A stretch of 64,000 bases of DNA from Bacteroidales bacterium (GTDB lineage: Bacteria; Bacteroidota; Bacteroidia; Bacteroidales; UBA932): positions 1-64,000 of the forward strand of contig JAQXHU010000009.1 in NCBI GenBank assembly GCA_029007435.1, given 5' to 3'. Position 1 is the stretch's first letter, and the number at the start of each line of letters is the position of its first letter. Of this stretch, positions 50,830 to 60,368 are shown in pieces. Made by a program: the position numbers and the translations under genes. Under the pieces are notes generated by a model, which had not been told where the DNA came from, did not search any database, and saw only the letters and a list, made by a program, of their open reading frames with translations.

Positions 50830-52068
50830 TCAATTACTTTCATTTTTCATTCTCTCCACTTCGGCGGCAACTTCAGAGAAGGCTTCCCGAATTTCATCAA
50901 GGCCGAGTCCCGGATAACGCCTGATTGTCCGCTCCACAAATCCGACCGGATCTTCCATCTGCTGAAGATCAGCGACTTCAAAGCGCGGCGCTTCAGGCTC
51001 TTCAGCAATATCACCGGATGAACCTGTCCATATCACTTTGGGATTGTAGCGTACGGCGTCATCTGTTACGGAAATCATATCGTAGATTTTCTGGTTGAAA
51101 TCCGGAGAAATCTGGGCGGAAGAGTCTATTCTGAGCCGTATATATCCTTCTTTCTTCGACATTGCGAATTCCCTCACAGCCTCCAGGGCATCTGATTCCG
51201 CCTGAAAAGAAGTCCCGTCCTCCGGCAAAATGAAAAAATGGCGGAGCTGATTGATTCTCAATTGCCTGATTCTTACATTACCCCCTCTCCGGTCAATATC
51301 CACCAGGCTCACGGAATGCGGATAGGTCTCATCGCAGCTGACGTGAAGGGCACTCCCGCTGTATCTTATCACACCCGACCTCAAAGTGATATCATCGATA
51401 TATGATTCCTCTTTATGTCCAACAGTCTGCGGTTTATGGATATGGCCGAGAGCGAGATAGTCATAACCGGAGCCAAGGTCTCCTGAGTCATTTGTCTTAA
51501 TATTGCCGATATCAAATCCGTGGCCGGAGAAATCAGAGCCTGTGACCGCCAGATGGCCTGTCATCACTACCGGCTTGCCGGAAACGTTTATTGCCGCGAC
51601 ACGGTCTAAAAGAGATTGGAACAGTTCTTTCCGGCATACCGGCATATACGGAACAGCGATTATGAACCCTTCAGGTATTTCCACAATATAATCGTCCTGC
51701 CAGCCGTCCGGTGAGTCGAGAAGCTCCAGCGACGGCGCAGCTCCTGATAGCACGGCATTCGCATATTTCCAGACAGCCCTGTCTGACTGGATCCTCGATG
51801 CGGAGTCGTGGTTGCCAGCGACAATTACAATCTTCATTGAAGGGCAGGATCCGTGAATCTCAGCTACGACATCCGCGAACGCCTGCCTCACTCCCGCCCC
51901 GGGCTGCTGTAAATCAAACACATCGCCACAGACAAGCAAAGCGTCCGGATGGTATTCAATGCACCAGGACTTAAGCTGCCTGAAGAAATGACGGTGTTCG
52001 TCCTCCCTTCCGTAATTCTGGTATATGACCTGGCCGAGATGCAAATCGGCCGTATGCAAAATTCTCAT
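50830..52068 (-). CDS. sbcD: Exonuclease subunit SbcD (Mre11-like)
   Basis: 412 residues. Metallophosphoesterase motifs in order: HTADLHLGQ, VCGDVFDL, VAGNHDSA, TGHLAV, LGHIHKPQ. C-terminal capping domain about 290-412. Nuclease subunit partnered with SbcC. First gene of a close-packed minus-strand series that continues to gltB, although internal promoters cannot be excluded. No clear -7 element on this strand in the 78-base divergent gap. Confidence 0.94.
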   Translation of the reverse strand: MRILHTADLHLGQVIYQNYGREDEHRHFFRQLKSWCIEYHPDALLVCGDVFDLQQPGAGVRQAFADVVAEIHGSCPSMKIVIVAGNHDSASRIQSDRAVWKYANAVLSGAAPSLELLDSPDGWQDDYIVEIPEGFIIAVPYMPVCRKELFQSLLDRVAAINVSGKPVVMTGHLAVTGSDFSGHGFDIGNIKTNDSGDLGSGYDYLALGHIHKPQTVGHKEESYIDDITLRSGVIRYSGSALHVSCDETYPHSVSLVDIDRRGGNVRIRQLRINQLRHFFILPEDGTSFQAESDALEAVREFAMSKKEGYIRLRIDSSAQISPDFNQKIYDMISVTDDAVRYNPKVIWTGSSGDIAEEPEAPRFEVADLQQMEDPVGFVERTIRRYPGLGLDEIREAFSEVAAEVERMKNESN

Positions 52069-52100
52069 AAACTGAAATGTACAATACCAATATACGAAAT

Positions 52101-52122
52101 ATTTTCCATATATTTGGAAAAT
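52101..52122. promoter_or_regulatory. Inverted repeat overlapping a candidate -7 element (hydrolase promoter)
   Basis: ATTTTCC (52101-52107) and GGAAAAT (52116-52122) form an inverted repeat around ATATATTT. TATATTTG at 52109-52116 fits TAnnTTTG for the plus-strand gene starting at 52147. A protein bound to the repeat would cover the -7 element, so repression is plausible. No -33 TTG. Confidence 0.4.
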
Positions 52123-52146
52123 CGGGCATATTAATCAAAGATTATT

Positions 52147-53385
52147 ATGAGAAAGAGAACAGCGATGCTGCTGATGATATTCATCCCGGCGTTTATGGCC
52201 GCACAGAATCCATTCACCGGCAGCTGGAACGGTAAATTGAACGTTGGCCAGGCTTCCCTGACAGTGGTGTTCAACATCAGTTCCGGGAATGACGGAAATC
52301 TTGAATGCACTATGGACAGTCCTGACCAGGGAGCGGCCGGCATCAAGGCAGATGCATCCGTCAAAAACGCCGCCGCTCTGGAAATCACTGTACCCAACCT
52401 TGGAGTGACATATAAAGGTATGCTCATAAACGGGTCCATCATTGGAACATTCTCACAGATGGGCAAGAATTTTCCTCTGACTCTGAGCAAACGGAAAGAA
52501 GTTCTCAAACGGCACCAGAATCCTGAAGGACCTTTCCCTTACTCGGAAGAAGAAGTAACATTCACCAACATTGCTGCAGGAGCGGTTCTCGCAGGAACTC
52601 TTGTCATTCCTGACAATGCGACACCAGCGACGCCGGTGGTTTTGATGGTCACAGGAAGCGGCCTGGAGGACAGGAACGAGGAAATATTTGACCATAAACC
52701 ATTTATGGTCATTGCGGATTACCTGGCAAGAAATGGAATCGCTAGTCTCAGGTACGATGACAGGACCTTCGGCAAATCGACGGGCGGGAATGTCAAGGAA
52801 GCCACGACCCTGGACTTCCTCGATGACGCCGCGGCGGGAATCGAATATCTCAGGGCGTCAGGACGTTTCGGGAAGACAGGCGTGTTGGGGCACAGTGAAG
52901 GCGGAAACATCGCAATAATGTTGGGCGCCCGCAAGAAAGTGGATTTCGTCATCAGCCTCGCCGGAGTCGGAGTGAGGGGTGACGAGGCTTTCACCGCACA
53001 GGCCAACAGGATTATGGAACTGCAAGGCATTGATCAGCGTTATACCGTACAGAGTTACAGGTCCACAGTGCTCGCACAGGGAAATCCGTGGATGGGGTGG
53101 TTTATCAATTACGACCCGTCGGAAGATGTCAAAGCCTGCGCCTGCCCGGTTTTCGCGGCGAACGGGGACAAAGACATCCAGGTGATTTCTTCAATAAACC
53201 TTGCCGGAATACGAGAAAACTTGCCAGACAATCCGGCCAACCTCATCAGGGAATATCCATCCCTGAATCATCTGTTCCAGCATTGTGAAACAGGAGACGT
53301 CTTGGAATACAGAAAGATAGAAGAGACATTCTCCCCTGGGGCACTGAATGACCTGGTCATCTGGATCAAAGGGCTGGGTCTATAG
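52147..53385 (+). CDS. Secreted alpha/beta hydrolase
   Basis: 412 residues. Signal peptide to about residue 19 (FMAAQ). A beta-rich N-terminal domain (20-115), then an alpha/beta hydrolase with oxyanion segment VTGSGLEDRNE, nucleophile Ser250 in GHSEGG, acid near AANGDKDIQV and His in SLNHLFQH. This is the layout of Bacteroidota periplasmic esterase/S9-like hydrolases; substrate unknown. The last 6 bases overlap the convergent pnuC stop. Confidence 0.82.
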   Translation: MRKRTAMLLMIFIPAFMAAQNPFTGSWNGKLNVGQASLTVVFNISSGNDGNLECTMDSPDQGAAGIKADASVKNAAALEITVPNLGVTYKGMLINGSIIGTFSQMGKNFPLTLSKRKEVLKRHQNPEGPFPYSEEEVTFTNIAAGAVLAGTLVIPDNATPATPVVLMVTGSGLEDRNEEIFDHKPFMVIADYLARNGIASLRYDDRTFGKSTGGNVKEATTLDFLDDAAAGIEYLRASGRFGKTGVLGHSEGGNIAIMLGARKKVDFVISLAGVGVRGDEAFTAQANRIMELQGIDQRYTVQSYRSTVLAQGNPWMGWFINYDPSEDVKACACPVFAANGDKDIQVISSINLAGIRENLPDNPANLIREYPSLNHLFQHCETGDVLEYRKIEETFSPGALNDLVIWIKGLGL

Positions 53386-53934
53386 ATATTCACCCTGCCT
53401 CTTCCAGTAAACAAAGCCATAAACAGCTGATACAGTGTAGAAGAAGTAAAGTGCCGACATCCACCAGAGAGACTGGCACAGACACATCACTACCATCAGC
53501 ACATCAGCGATTATCCACAGAAGCCACTGTTCTTTGTAAGAACGGACAAGCCACCAGGTAGCTATAACACTTAGAACAGTCACGCCGGCGTCAAGGCCTG
53601 ACATAGAATCACCGAGAATGCGGAGCAGATAAAGGAAAAGAATTGTTCCGGCAATCTGGGCTGCGATGCTGACGAGGACAACAGGCAATGTTATCCTGCG
53701 CAGATGGACCGCACCGGAATCCACTGACGCGGAATCACGCCGCCACTGGATATAGCCCCAGACAGCCATAATGACATAATACACATTGAGTCCCATAGAC
53801 GCATAGAGCCCCTGCCTGAAAAAAACCACAACCGAGGCGGCTCCCGAGATTGCCTGCAGGAGCCACATCAGATTGTGCTGTTTGATTTCCAGCAACAGGA
53901 AAATGACTCCTGTCACCAATGCGAAGATTTCCAT
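53380..53934 (-). CDS. pnuC: Nicotinamide mononucleotide/nicotinamide riboside transporter PnuC
   Basis: 184 residues with about six to seven helices. N-terminal LLLEIKQHNLMWLLQAISGA and the signature NVYYVIMAVWGYIQWRR (about 60-76), then SLWWMSALYFFYTVSAVYGF, typical of the PnuC family. It facilitates uptake of an NAD precursor. The stop codon overlaps the convergent hydrolase by 6 bases. The ATG directly follows the GH125 stop (TAGATG). No riboswitch is visible upstream. Confidence 0.88.
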   Translation of the reverse strand: MEIFALVTGVIFLLLEIKQHNLMWLLQAISGAASVVVFFRQGLYASMGLNVYYVIMAVWGYIQWRRDSASVDSGAVHLRRITLPVVLVSIAAQIAGTILFLYLLRILGDSMSGLDAGVTVLSVIATWWLVRSYKEQWLLWIIADVLMVVMCLCQSLWWMSALYFFYTVSAVYGFVYWKRQGEYL

Positions 53935-55344
53935 CTACTTTACTTTTATTGAATTCAGAAGGTCGAGTTTGCCTTCGTCAATAAGGTGGATTATGAGCTC
54001 GCCGAAAAGAGTGTTGGCCCAGGCGAACCAGCTTCTTGTGAAATTGGACGGATCGTCCTTGTGGAACGTCTCGTGCATAAAGCCCGTGCCTGCGTCAGTT
54101 TTCATCAGAGTCTCCACACACCATTTTATCTCCTTGTCGTCATTTGAGGTAAAAGCCCTCATTATGATGCTCATAGGCCATATCATATCATAGCCGACAT
54201 GTGGTCCGCCAATGCCCTCTCCGGCTTTCCCGCGGAAGAAATACGGATTATCCTCGCTCCATACGAATTTCCTCGTGTTCTGCCAGACAGGGTCATCGAA
54301 AGGAACGCAGTCAAGATATGGCATTGCAAGCAGACTCGGAACATTGGAGTCATCCATCAGGAAAGCATTGCCGAATCCGTCCACCTCGAATGCATAGATG
54401 TCTCCATATTCCGGATGGTTGACCACAGCATATTTCTTAAGAGCCGCCTCTACCTCGGAAGCCAGTTCGCGGCACTGCTTAGCGAGTTTCTTCTCCCCGT
54501 TCACAGTCTCAAGAATCTCCGCAGCCTTTCTCAATGAGCTGACAGCAAAGAAGTTGGAAGGAACAAGAAAATCGAAGGTGGTGGCGTCATCAGACGGTCT
54601 GAACGAGGAGACGATAAGTCCTACAGGATTGACAGGATTGCCATAGCCACGGCAGCATTTGGTGTCGAGCTGCCTGTCTGTCTTGCGGAGGAAACTATAT
54701 GGCCCGAGGCCGTCCTTCCGCTGCTGGGTCTTCAGAGTATTGAGTATCTTGTCCATAGCCTCAATCCAGACCGCTCCGAATACAGACTCGTCACCTGTTG
54801 TCTTCCAATATTGATATGCCAGACGGATTGGATAGCACTGAGAGTCAATCTCCCATTTGCGCTCGTGCACGTTCAGATCCATATCTGTTCCGTCAGACTG
54901 CCACTCACCGCCGGTGGGCCCGTCGTTGAACGCATTTGCGTAAGGATCAATGCATATCAGGGAGAACTGGCAGTTTATCACTCCCGCCAAAAGATTGCGA
55001 AGCTCCTCATCCTCATTGGCAAAACGGATGTACGGCCACACCTGGGCTCCCGAATCCCTGAGCCACATAGCGTGTATGTCACCCGTATAGACGAATGTCC
55101 TCCAGTTCCCGTTTTCGTCTTTTCCGAAATGCACCGTGGTGTCAAGTGTGTTCGGGAAACAGTTGGCGAACATCCAGGCCAGGCGTCTGTTCTTCAGCTG
55201 GGACGTCACATCCACAATGGCCTTTTCTACTGACTGCGAGACGAAGAGCCTGTCTTCCGGAGCCGGTCGGCAGGATTCAAAATCCTGTGCAGATGCGGCC
55301 GTGAAGAAGAAGACAGCAGCCGCTGTGAGAATAAAGTTTTTCAT
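53935..55344 (-). CDS. Glycoside hydrolase family 125, exo-alpha-1,6-mannosidase
   Basis: 469 residues. Signal peptide to about residue 19. GDIHAMWLRDSGAQVWPY (about 89-106) is the GH125 (former DUF1237) signature, and DGPTGGEWQSDGTDMDLNVHERKWEIDSQC and GIGGPHVGYDMIWPMSI are further family blocks. Full length. It removes alpha-1,6-mannose from N-glycan or yeast mannan side chains, a gut trait. No SusC/D pair is near. Directly upstream of pnuC with no spacing. Confidence 0.92.
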   Translation of the reverse strand: MKNFILTAAAVFFFTAASAQDFESCRPAPEDRLFVSQSVEKAIVDVTSQLKNRRLAWMFANCFPNTLDTTVHFGKDENGNWRTFVYTGDIHAMWLRDSGAQVWPYIRFANEDEELRNLLAGVINCQFSLICIDPYANAFNDGPTGGEWQSDGTDMDLNVHERKWEIDSQCYPIRLAYQYWKTTGDESVFGAVWIEAMDKILNTLKTQQRKDGLGPYSFLRKTDRQLDTKCCRGYGNPVNPVGLIVSSFRPSDDATTFDFLVPSNFFAVSSLRKAAEILETVNGEKKLAKQCRELASEVEAALKKYAVVNHPEYGDIYAFEVDGFGNAFLMDDSNVPSLLAMPYLDCVPFDDPVWQNTRKFVWSEDNPYFFRGKAGEGIGGPHVGYDMIWPMSIIMRAFTSNDDKEIKWCVETLMKTDAGTGFMHETFHKDDPSNFTRSWFAWANTLFGELIIHLIDEGKLDLLNSIKVK

Positions 55345-55354
55345 AATGATACAC

Positions 55355-56287
55355 TTATTTTATAATTGAATTATCTTGTTCATTATCAGAATCATACTGT
55401 TCCAGGGCACGGCGGAACTCGCCTGCCACTTCATCCCGGACATAATCCGGCGCAATAATCTTGATACGGGAACCGAGCGAGCACAGGTCCATTATCATCC
55501 TCGTATTCGGCACCGCCCTGATGCTGACCCTCGCCTTGTTACGGAGCCAGGTTATCTTCTGGCTTTTGTGGAGTGGAAGATCTTTCAGGAAACGGGCTTG
55601 GTCAAGCGGGCATTCGAAAATGACTGTGTCAGGAGTCCGGTCATCCGAAAGATAAACTCCATAACTGTCACTGAAAAGGTCATCCACATCGAAGCTCGCC
55701 GGCAGCCTGAATCTCACATCCGTAACATCCAGCCGCTCGATACGGTCAAGGCTGTAAACCCTGATGCTGTCCCGTTCAAGGGCATAACCTACCATATACC
55801 AGCGTTTCATATCCTCTTTCAATGCATACGGGCAGACGTTCAATGTCTCCGACTCCTCGTCACGGTATTTGTGATACTCTATCGTGACCCGGCAGTTCTC
55901 CAGCATAGCGGCCATAATGTCAGTAAGATATTTCTGGCCAGAAGGAATATTGTCCACGGAAACACGGCCGGACAGCCTTTCTTTTCCCATTTCAAGGAGG
56001 CTGTTCACTGTGAACGTGTTCACCAGCCACGCTGTGCCGCCTGCTGAATCCTCGACATCGTCCGAATAGCGGATGAAATAGCGGTTGCGGCTCCGGTCGC
56101 ATTCTATATTGATGCCGAAGACCTCATTGACAGCGTCCCTGTGGTTGAAAAAAGACCTGCGGGCATAAGGTGTCCCCCACCTCGCTTCCCATTTGCTCTG
56201 TATCTCCTCCAGGGTCAGGCCATCCTGGCCGGCCTTGGAGATGGCTTTAATCAGCCAGACATATTTATTGATAAGTTCAGTAACCAT
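55355..56287 (-). CDS. WYL-domain transcriptional regulator
   Basis: 310 residues from ATG at 56287; a TTG at 56296 would overlap recG. N-terminal winged helix (GLTLEEIQSKWEARW), middle WYL domain with RVTIEYHKYRDEESETLNVCPYALKE and RWYMVGYALERDSIRVYSLDRIERL, and a C-terminal WCX-like part (KITWLRNKARVSIRA). WYL proteins sense nucleic-acid ligands or metabolites and often control stress or defence genes. It follows recG by 5 bases and precedes GH125 by 10. Confidence 0.88.
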   Translation of the reverse strand: MVTELINKYVWLIKAISKAGQDGLTLEEIQSKWEARWGTPYARRSFFNHRDAVNEVFGINIECDRSRNRYFIRYSDDVEDSAGGTAWLVNTFTVNSLLEMGKERLSGRVSVDNIPSGQKYLTDIMAAMLENCRVTIEYHKYRDEESETLNVCPYALKEDMKRWYMVGYALERDSIRVYSLDRIERLDVTDVRFRLPASFDVDDLFSDSYGVYLSDDRTPDTVIFECPLDQARFLKDLPLHKSQKITWLRNKARVSIRAVPNTRMIMDLCSLGSRIKIIAPDYVRDEVAGEFRRALEQYDSDNEQDNSIIK

Positions 56288-56292
56288 ATCCG

Positions 56293-58440
56293 TCAACTTA
56301 TCTTACTGTAGTCCAATTTATTGTACTTATCCTTGCGCAGTTCCAGGCGCAGCTGCCTGTTCTGAGGCAGTGACAGGTCAGGGTCGTTCTCAAGAATATG
56401 AGAGGCATAGTCACGTGCATCCGCCAATATCTGTCCGTCCCTGGCGAGAGACGCTATCGACAGCTCTATCGGAAGACCGCTCTGCTGGGTACCCTCCAGG
56501 TCTCCCGGACCCCTCATCTTCATATCCTCCTCGGCAAGGACAAAGCCGTCTTCAGTACTGCATAAAAGGTCAAGACGCTTTCTGGATTCTTCACTTAACT
56601 TCCGGCTGCGGACCAACACGCAATAGGAAGCCCCGCCTCCCCTTCCGACTCTGCCCCTCAACTGGTGGAGCTGGCTGAGACCGAACCTTTCAGGGCTCTC
56701 TATCACCATTACAGTGGCGTTCGGCACATCCACCCCCACCTCAATCACTGTAGTGGAAACCAGGATGTTTGCTCGCCCGGCCACAAAAGCGTCCATATTG
56801 AATTTCTTTTCTTCATCACTCTGCTGGCCGTGGACAATTGCGACTTTGTACTCCGGAAACGGAAACGCCCGGACAATCTCCTCGTAGCCCCTCTCGACAT
56901 TCTTGTAGTCCACTTTCTCGTTCTCGAATATCATAGGATAGACTATGAACGCCTGGCGTCCGGCAGAAATCTGGTCTTTTATGAATCTGTATAACGAGAG
57001 CCGCTGATTTTCACCTATCTGTATGGTCTGCACGGGAATACGGCCCGGAGGCATCTCATCTATGACGGAAATGTCAAGATCACCGTACAATGTCATAGCG
57101 AGCGTCCTCGGAATCGGCGTCGCCGTCATCACAAGGATGTGCGGAGAGACCCTGGACTTTCCCCAGAGTCTTGCGCGCTGGTCAACTCCGAACCGGTGCT
57201 GCTCGTCTATTATGGCAAGCCCGAGGTTCTTGAATACAACCCCGTCTTCTATCAATGCGTGAGTCCCTACTATAATTCCTGTTTTTCCTGTCGAGAGATC
57301 CTCAAGGACAGCGCGCCGTTCAGCTGCCCGTGTGGTTCCGGTAAGGACGGAGACATTGACACCAGTGCCTGACAGATATTTGCATATATTGGAATAATGC
57401 TGTCTTGCAAGGACTTCCGTTGGAGCCATAAGACAGGCCTGATACCCGTTGCCTGTTGCAATAAGTGCGGACAGGACCGCCACCATTGTTTTTCCGGACC
57501 CCACATCTCCCTGAAGCAGCCTGTTCATCTGCCGGCCTCCGCGCATATCCTCCCTAATCTCCCGGATAACCCTTTTCTGAGCCCCTGTAAGGCTGTAAGG
57601 CAATGATTCATAGCACTTATGAAAAGCCTCGCCCACATTCGGCATAGGGATTCCCACAGCATTTCTGCTTCGGACATATTTCTGTTTGAGGAGAGAGAGC
57701 TGGAGGAAGAAAAGCTCCTCGAACTTGAGCCGGTACTCTGCCTTCCGTAGAGACTGCTGGTCTTTTGGAAAATGTATATTCCTTAATGAGAAGTTCAGCG
57801 GAACAAGTCCCTTTTCCTTCATCACATAGTCGGGCAATGTCTCCTGAATATCCGGCAGCCCGGCATTGAGGGCGGACAGCATTATCCTTGTCATCACCTT
57901 TCCGGTGATTCCGGCGTTCTTCAGTTTCTCTGTGGAAGGATAGACTCCGGTCAGTGAAGCCTGAACCTGTGAGAACTCCTGCTGCCCGGGATCATCCACT
58001 TCCGGATGGACCATATTCATCCGCCCGTTATATATGTTCGGTTTTCCGAAAAAAATATATACTCTGCCAGGCTGGATGCGCTTCCAGATATACTTGATTC
58101 CCTTGAAGAACACTATTTCCATAGAGGCAGTGCCGTCTGTAACGATGGCGGAAAGCCTGGAGACCATATTGAAATTGACTTGGCCTGACGATGCATCCAC
58201 CTGGTTTCCGGCTTTGTCCAGCAAAACCGACGAAACGACCTGAGCCCTGATCTGCACAGCGGCCGCTGTGGACTGGATTGAGGAGATAGGCTGGACAGTG
58301 GTCCTGTCAATGTATTTATACGGATATACCCTGAGAAGTTCCTGGATTGTGGAAGCCCCAAGTTCAGTGGAAAGGAGCTGGGCGCGTCTCGGCCCCACTC
58401 CTTTCAGAAACTGGATATCTGAACCCGGCGCACTCAACAT
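56293..58440 (-). CDS. recG: ATP-dependent DNA helicase RecG
   Basis: 715 residues. N-terminal wedge/OB fold with LRVYPYKYIDRT and IRAQVVSSVL, Walker A LLQGDVGSGKTMVAVL (about 310-325), DEQH-box AIIDEQHRFGVDQR (about 405-418), GTTRAAERRAVLE and QLRGRVGRGGGASY motif VI. It remodels stalled forks and Holliday junctions. Follows pdxA by 14 bases. Confidence 0.96.
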   Translation of the reverse strand: MLSAPGSDIQFLKGVGPRRAQLLSTELGASTIQELLRVYPYKYIDRTTVQPISSIQSTAAAVQIRAQVVSSVLLDKAGNQVDASSGQVNFNMVSRLSAIVTDGTASMEIVFFKGIKYIWKRIQPGRVYIFFGKPNIYNGRMNMVHPEVDDPGQQEFSQVQASLTGVYPSTEKLKNAGITGKVMTRIMLSALNAGLPDIQETLPDYVMKEKGLVPLNFSLRNIHFPKDQQSLRKAEYRLKFEELFFLQLSLLKQKYVRSRNAVGIPMPNVGEAFHKCYESLPYSLTGAQKRVIREIREDMRGGRQMNRLLQGDVGSGKTMVAVLSALIATGNGYQACLMAPTEVLARQHYSNICKYLSGTGVNVSVLTGTTRAAERRAVLEDLSTGKTGIIVGTHALIEDGVVFKNLGLAIIDEQHRFGVDQRARLWGKSRVSPHILVMTATPIPRTLAMTLYGDLDISVIDEMPPGRIPVQTIQIGENQRLSLYRFIKDQISAGRQAFIVYPMIFENEKVDYKNVERGYEEIVRAFPFPEYKVAIVHGQQSDEEKKFNMDAFVAGRANILVSTTVIEVGVDVPNATVMVIESPERFGLSQLHQLRGRVGRGGGASYCVLVRSRKLSEESRKRLDLLCSTEDGFVLAEEDMKMRGPGDLEGTQQSGLPIELSIASLARDGQILADARDYASHILENDPDLSLPQNRQLRLELRKDKYNKLDYSKIS

Positions 58441-58454
58441 TCAAACACCCTGTT

Positions 58455-59543
58455 TTATTCAATCTGAGCCCTTCCCGGACGCTCGGGACGGCTGTCATCC
58501 AGTTTGCGTTCCGGCATTCTGCCTGCCTCCAGCCTGTCATAAGCGAGACGGTTCTTGAAAATGTCGATGGCGGCATATATCGAGGACATCATAGACATAG
58601 GGTCAGCCTCGTCACGTCCGGCCATTGAGTAAGCCGTGCCGTGATCCGGTGATGTGCGGACCACAGGAAGGCCTGCGGTGAAATTCACGCCGTCCTCGAA
58701 ATCGAGGGCTTTGAACGGAGCAAGTCCCTGGTCGTGATACATAGCGAGAGTGGCGTCGAAGCGGCTGTAGTTCGCAAGGCCGAAGAATCCGTCCGGTGAA
58801 TATGGTCCGAAAGCCATAATACCTTCATCATTGGCAGCTTTCACGGCCGGAGCGATGATGGTCTCCTCCTCATTGCCGAGAAGTCCGTCGTCTCCGCAAT
58901 GCGGATTGAGTCCGAGGACTGCGATCTTGGGTTTGGTCACGCCGAAATCACGTTTCAATGAAGCGTTCATCAGACGCAGTTTTGTAAGGATCTTCTCCTG
59001 GCTGATGCTCTGGGGAACATCTTTCAGCGGAATATGGCCTGTGACAACACCTATCTTCAGCTGCGAGCTTATCATAAACATAGCCACGTCTTTAACGCCG
59101 AATTCCTGCTTCAGGTACTCCGTGTGCCCTGTGAATCCGAAACCGGCATTGGACATCGCCCTCTTGTTTATCGGGGCGGTCACGAGAACGTCAATATCAC
59201 CGGCTTTCAGGTCGGCGACAGCTCTCTGAAGCGAAGTGATGGCCGATTTGGCTGACTCGGGCGTGGACTGCCCAGGCTCGACGTAAATATTGTCAGGAAG
59301 GCAGTTGAGTATGTTTATCTTCTTGAGCCTGGCATCTTTGGCTGAATTGATGACATAGGTGTCCATCGGCTCAAGATTGTGAATAAGTTTGCGGTAAAAA
59401 CCGAATATCTTGGAAGAGCCATAGATGACCGGTGTGAATGAGTCCAGGATGCGCTGGTCGGCAAGCGCCTTGATAATGACCTCATAGCCGATGCCGTTTC
59501 CGTCACCCTGCGTAATACCCACTGTGATTTTGTTGTTTATCAT
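58455..59543 (-). CDS. pdxA: 4-hydroxythreonine-4-phosphate dehydrogenase PdxA
   Basis: 362 residues from the ATG at 59543 (an in-frame ATG at 59567 falls in the leader hairpin region). GITQGDGNGIGYEVIIKAL N-terminus, metal/substrate residues in GHTEYLKQEF, HIPLKDVPQSI, PHCGDDGLLGNEE, and AMYHDQGLAPFKAL with GTAYSMAG near the end. It oxidises 4-phosphohydroxythreonine toward pyridoxal phosphate. First gene of the pdxA-recG-WYL run with a strong promoter at 59651-59680. Confidence 0.95.
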   Translation of the reverse strand: MINNKITVGITQGDGNGIGYEVIIKALADQRILDSFTPVIYGSSKIFGFYRKLIHNLEPMDTYVINSAKDARLKKINILNCLPDNIYVEPGQSTPESAKSAITSLQRAVADLKAGDIDVLVTAPINKRAMSNAGFGFTGHTEYLKQEFGVKDVAMFMISSQLKIGVVTGHIPLKDVPQSISQEKILTKLRLMNASLKRDFGVTKPKIAVLGLNPHCGDDGLLGNEEETIIAPAVKAANDEGIMAFGPYSPDGFFGLANYSRFDATLAMYHDQGLAPFKALDFEDGVNFTAGLPVVRTSPDHGTAYSMAGRDEADPMSMMSSIYAAIDIFKNRLAYDRLEAGRMPERKLDDSRPERPGRAQIE

Positions 59544-59554
59544 ATATATCCGCC

Positions 59555-59621
59555 AGCAGGTATCCAAGAACCTGCTTTTTATAAGTTTGTATCAATTCCC
59601 GACGGGCTTGGCCACCGCCCG
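59555..59621 (-). promoter_or_regulatory. Structured leader of pdxA (two hairpins)
   Basis: In the 100-base leader, CGGGC...GCCCG (59603-59621) forms a first hairpin and AGCAGGT-TCTTGGAT-ACCTGCT (59555-59576) a second. The second ends 11 bases before the ATG, placing it over the ribosome-binding area. No known riboswitch consensus is recognised. Confidence 0.45.
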
Positions 59622-59650
59622 GCAATGTCTTCCGACTTGTCACCAATTTT

Positions 59651-59680
59651 CAAAAATAACTATTTTCCGCCGAAATTCAA
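59651..59680 (-). promoter_or_regulatory. Promoter of pdxA-recG-WYL
   Basis: Minus-strand TTG (59678-59680) and TATTTTTG (59651-59658) are 19 bases apart, a close match to the Bacteroidota promoter. Predicted start near 59644. Confidence 0.65.
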
Positions 59681-59734
59681 TGAGATGCAGCGTTTTTTCA
59701 TCCAATGCAGGAACCATATCAGTTTTTTGCATCT

Positions 59735-60241
59735 TTATCCCAACAGATCAGGCTGCGCGATGCTTTCTTCATACCCCTCGTCTTTCGGCAACTGCACTCC
59801 CATCGCCATCGCCCCTGCTCCGGCGGCAACCGCCAATGCGTCGCACCTCTCATTCTCAGGATGTCCGGCGTGGCCCTTGAGCCAGTGGAATGTCACCTGG
59901 TGCTGCCTGTAGATTCTCAGGAAACGCATCCACAGGTCAGGATTCTTGACCTTGGCGAAACCTTTCCTTTCCCAGTTCGCAAGCCATCCCTCGTTGATTG
60001 CTTTGACAACATACGAGGAATCGCTCCATATCTCCACCCTTGCGTTTCTCCACTTTATCGCCTCCAGGCCGACTATCACAGCGAGCAGTTCCATACGGTT
60101 GTTTGTAGTGCGGACGAAACCTCCGCTCATTTCCTTCTCAAGTCCCGCGCACTTGAGAACGACTCCATAGCCTCCCGGACCGGGATTCCCCGAAGAGGCG
60201 CCATCGGTAAAAAGATATATTACAGGACGAAGCGGTTCCAT
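59735..60241 (-). CDS. rnhA: Ribonuclease HI
   Basis: 168 residues from the ATG at 60241; the frame extends to 60448 but the earlier residues are unlike RNase H. Active-site motifs: FTDGASSGNPGPGGYG, TTNNRMELLAVIVGLEA, EIWSDSSYVVKAINEGW, and HAGHPENERCDALA, giving Asp, Glu, Asp, Asp with the usual order. A C-terminal tail of about 24 residues (GVQLPKDEGYEESIAQPD) is extra. It degrades RNA in RNA-DNA hybrids. A -7-like TAAATTTG lies at 60269-60276 on this strand. Confidence 0.93.
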   Translation of the reverse strand: MEPLRPVIYLFTDGASSGNPGPGGYGVVLKCAGLEKEMSGGFVRTTNNRMELLAVIVGLEAIKWRNARVEIWSDSSYVVKAINEGWLANWERKGFAKVKNPDLWMRFLRIYRQHQVTFHWLKGHAGHPENERCDALAVAAGAGAMAMGVQLPKDEGYEESIAQPDLLG

Positions 60242-60268
60242 TATATGAGATATATTGATTTTGAAGCC

Positions 60269-60276
60269 CAAATTTA
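60269..60276 (-). promoter_or_regulatory. Candidate -7 element for rnhA
   Basis: Minus-strand TAAATTTG fits TAnnTTTG, 28 bases before the rnhA ATG. No TTG at the usual spacing. Confidence 0.4.
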
Positions 60277-60368
60277 CGAAAAAACAGGCAATGATTCTGC
60301 TTTTATGAAGATTTTGAGTAAATTCGCCAGATATGAATATTATGAAACACACAGATTCATTTACATAT

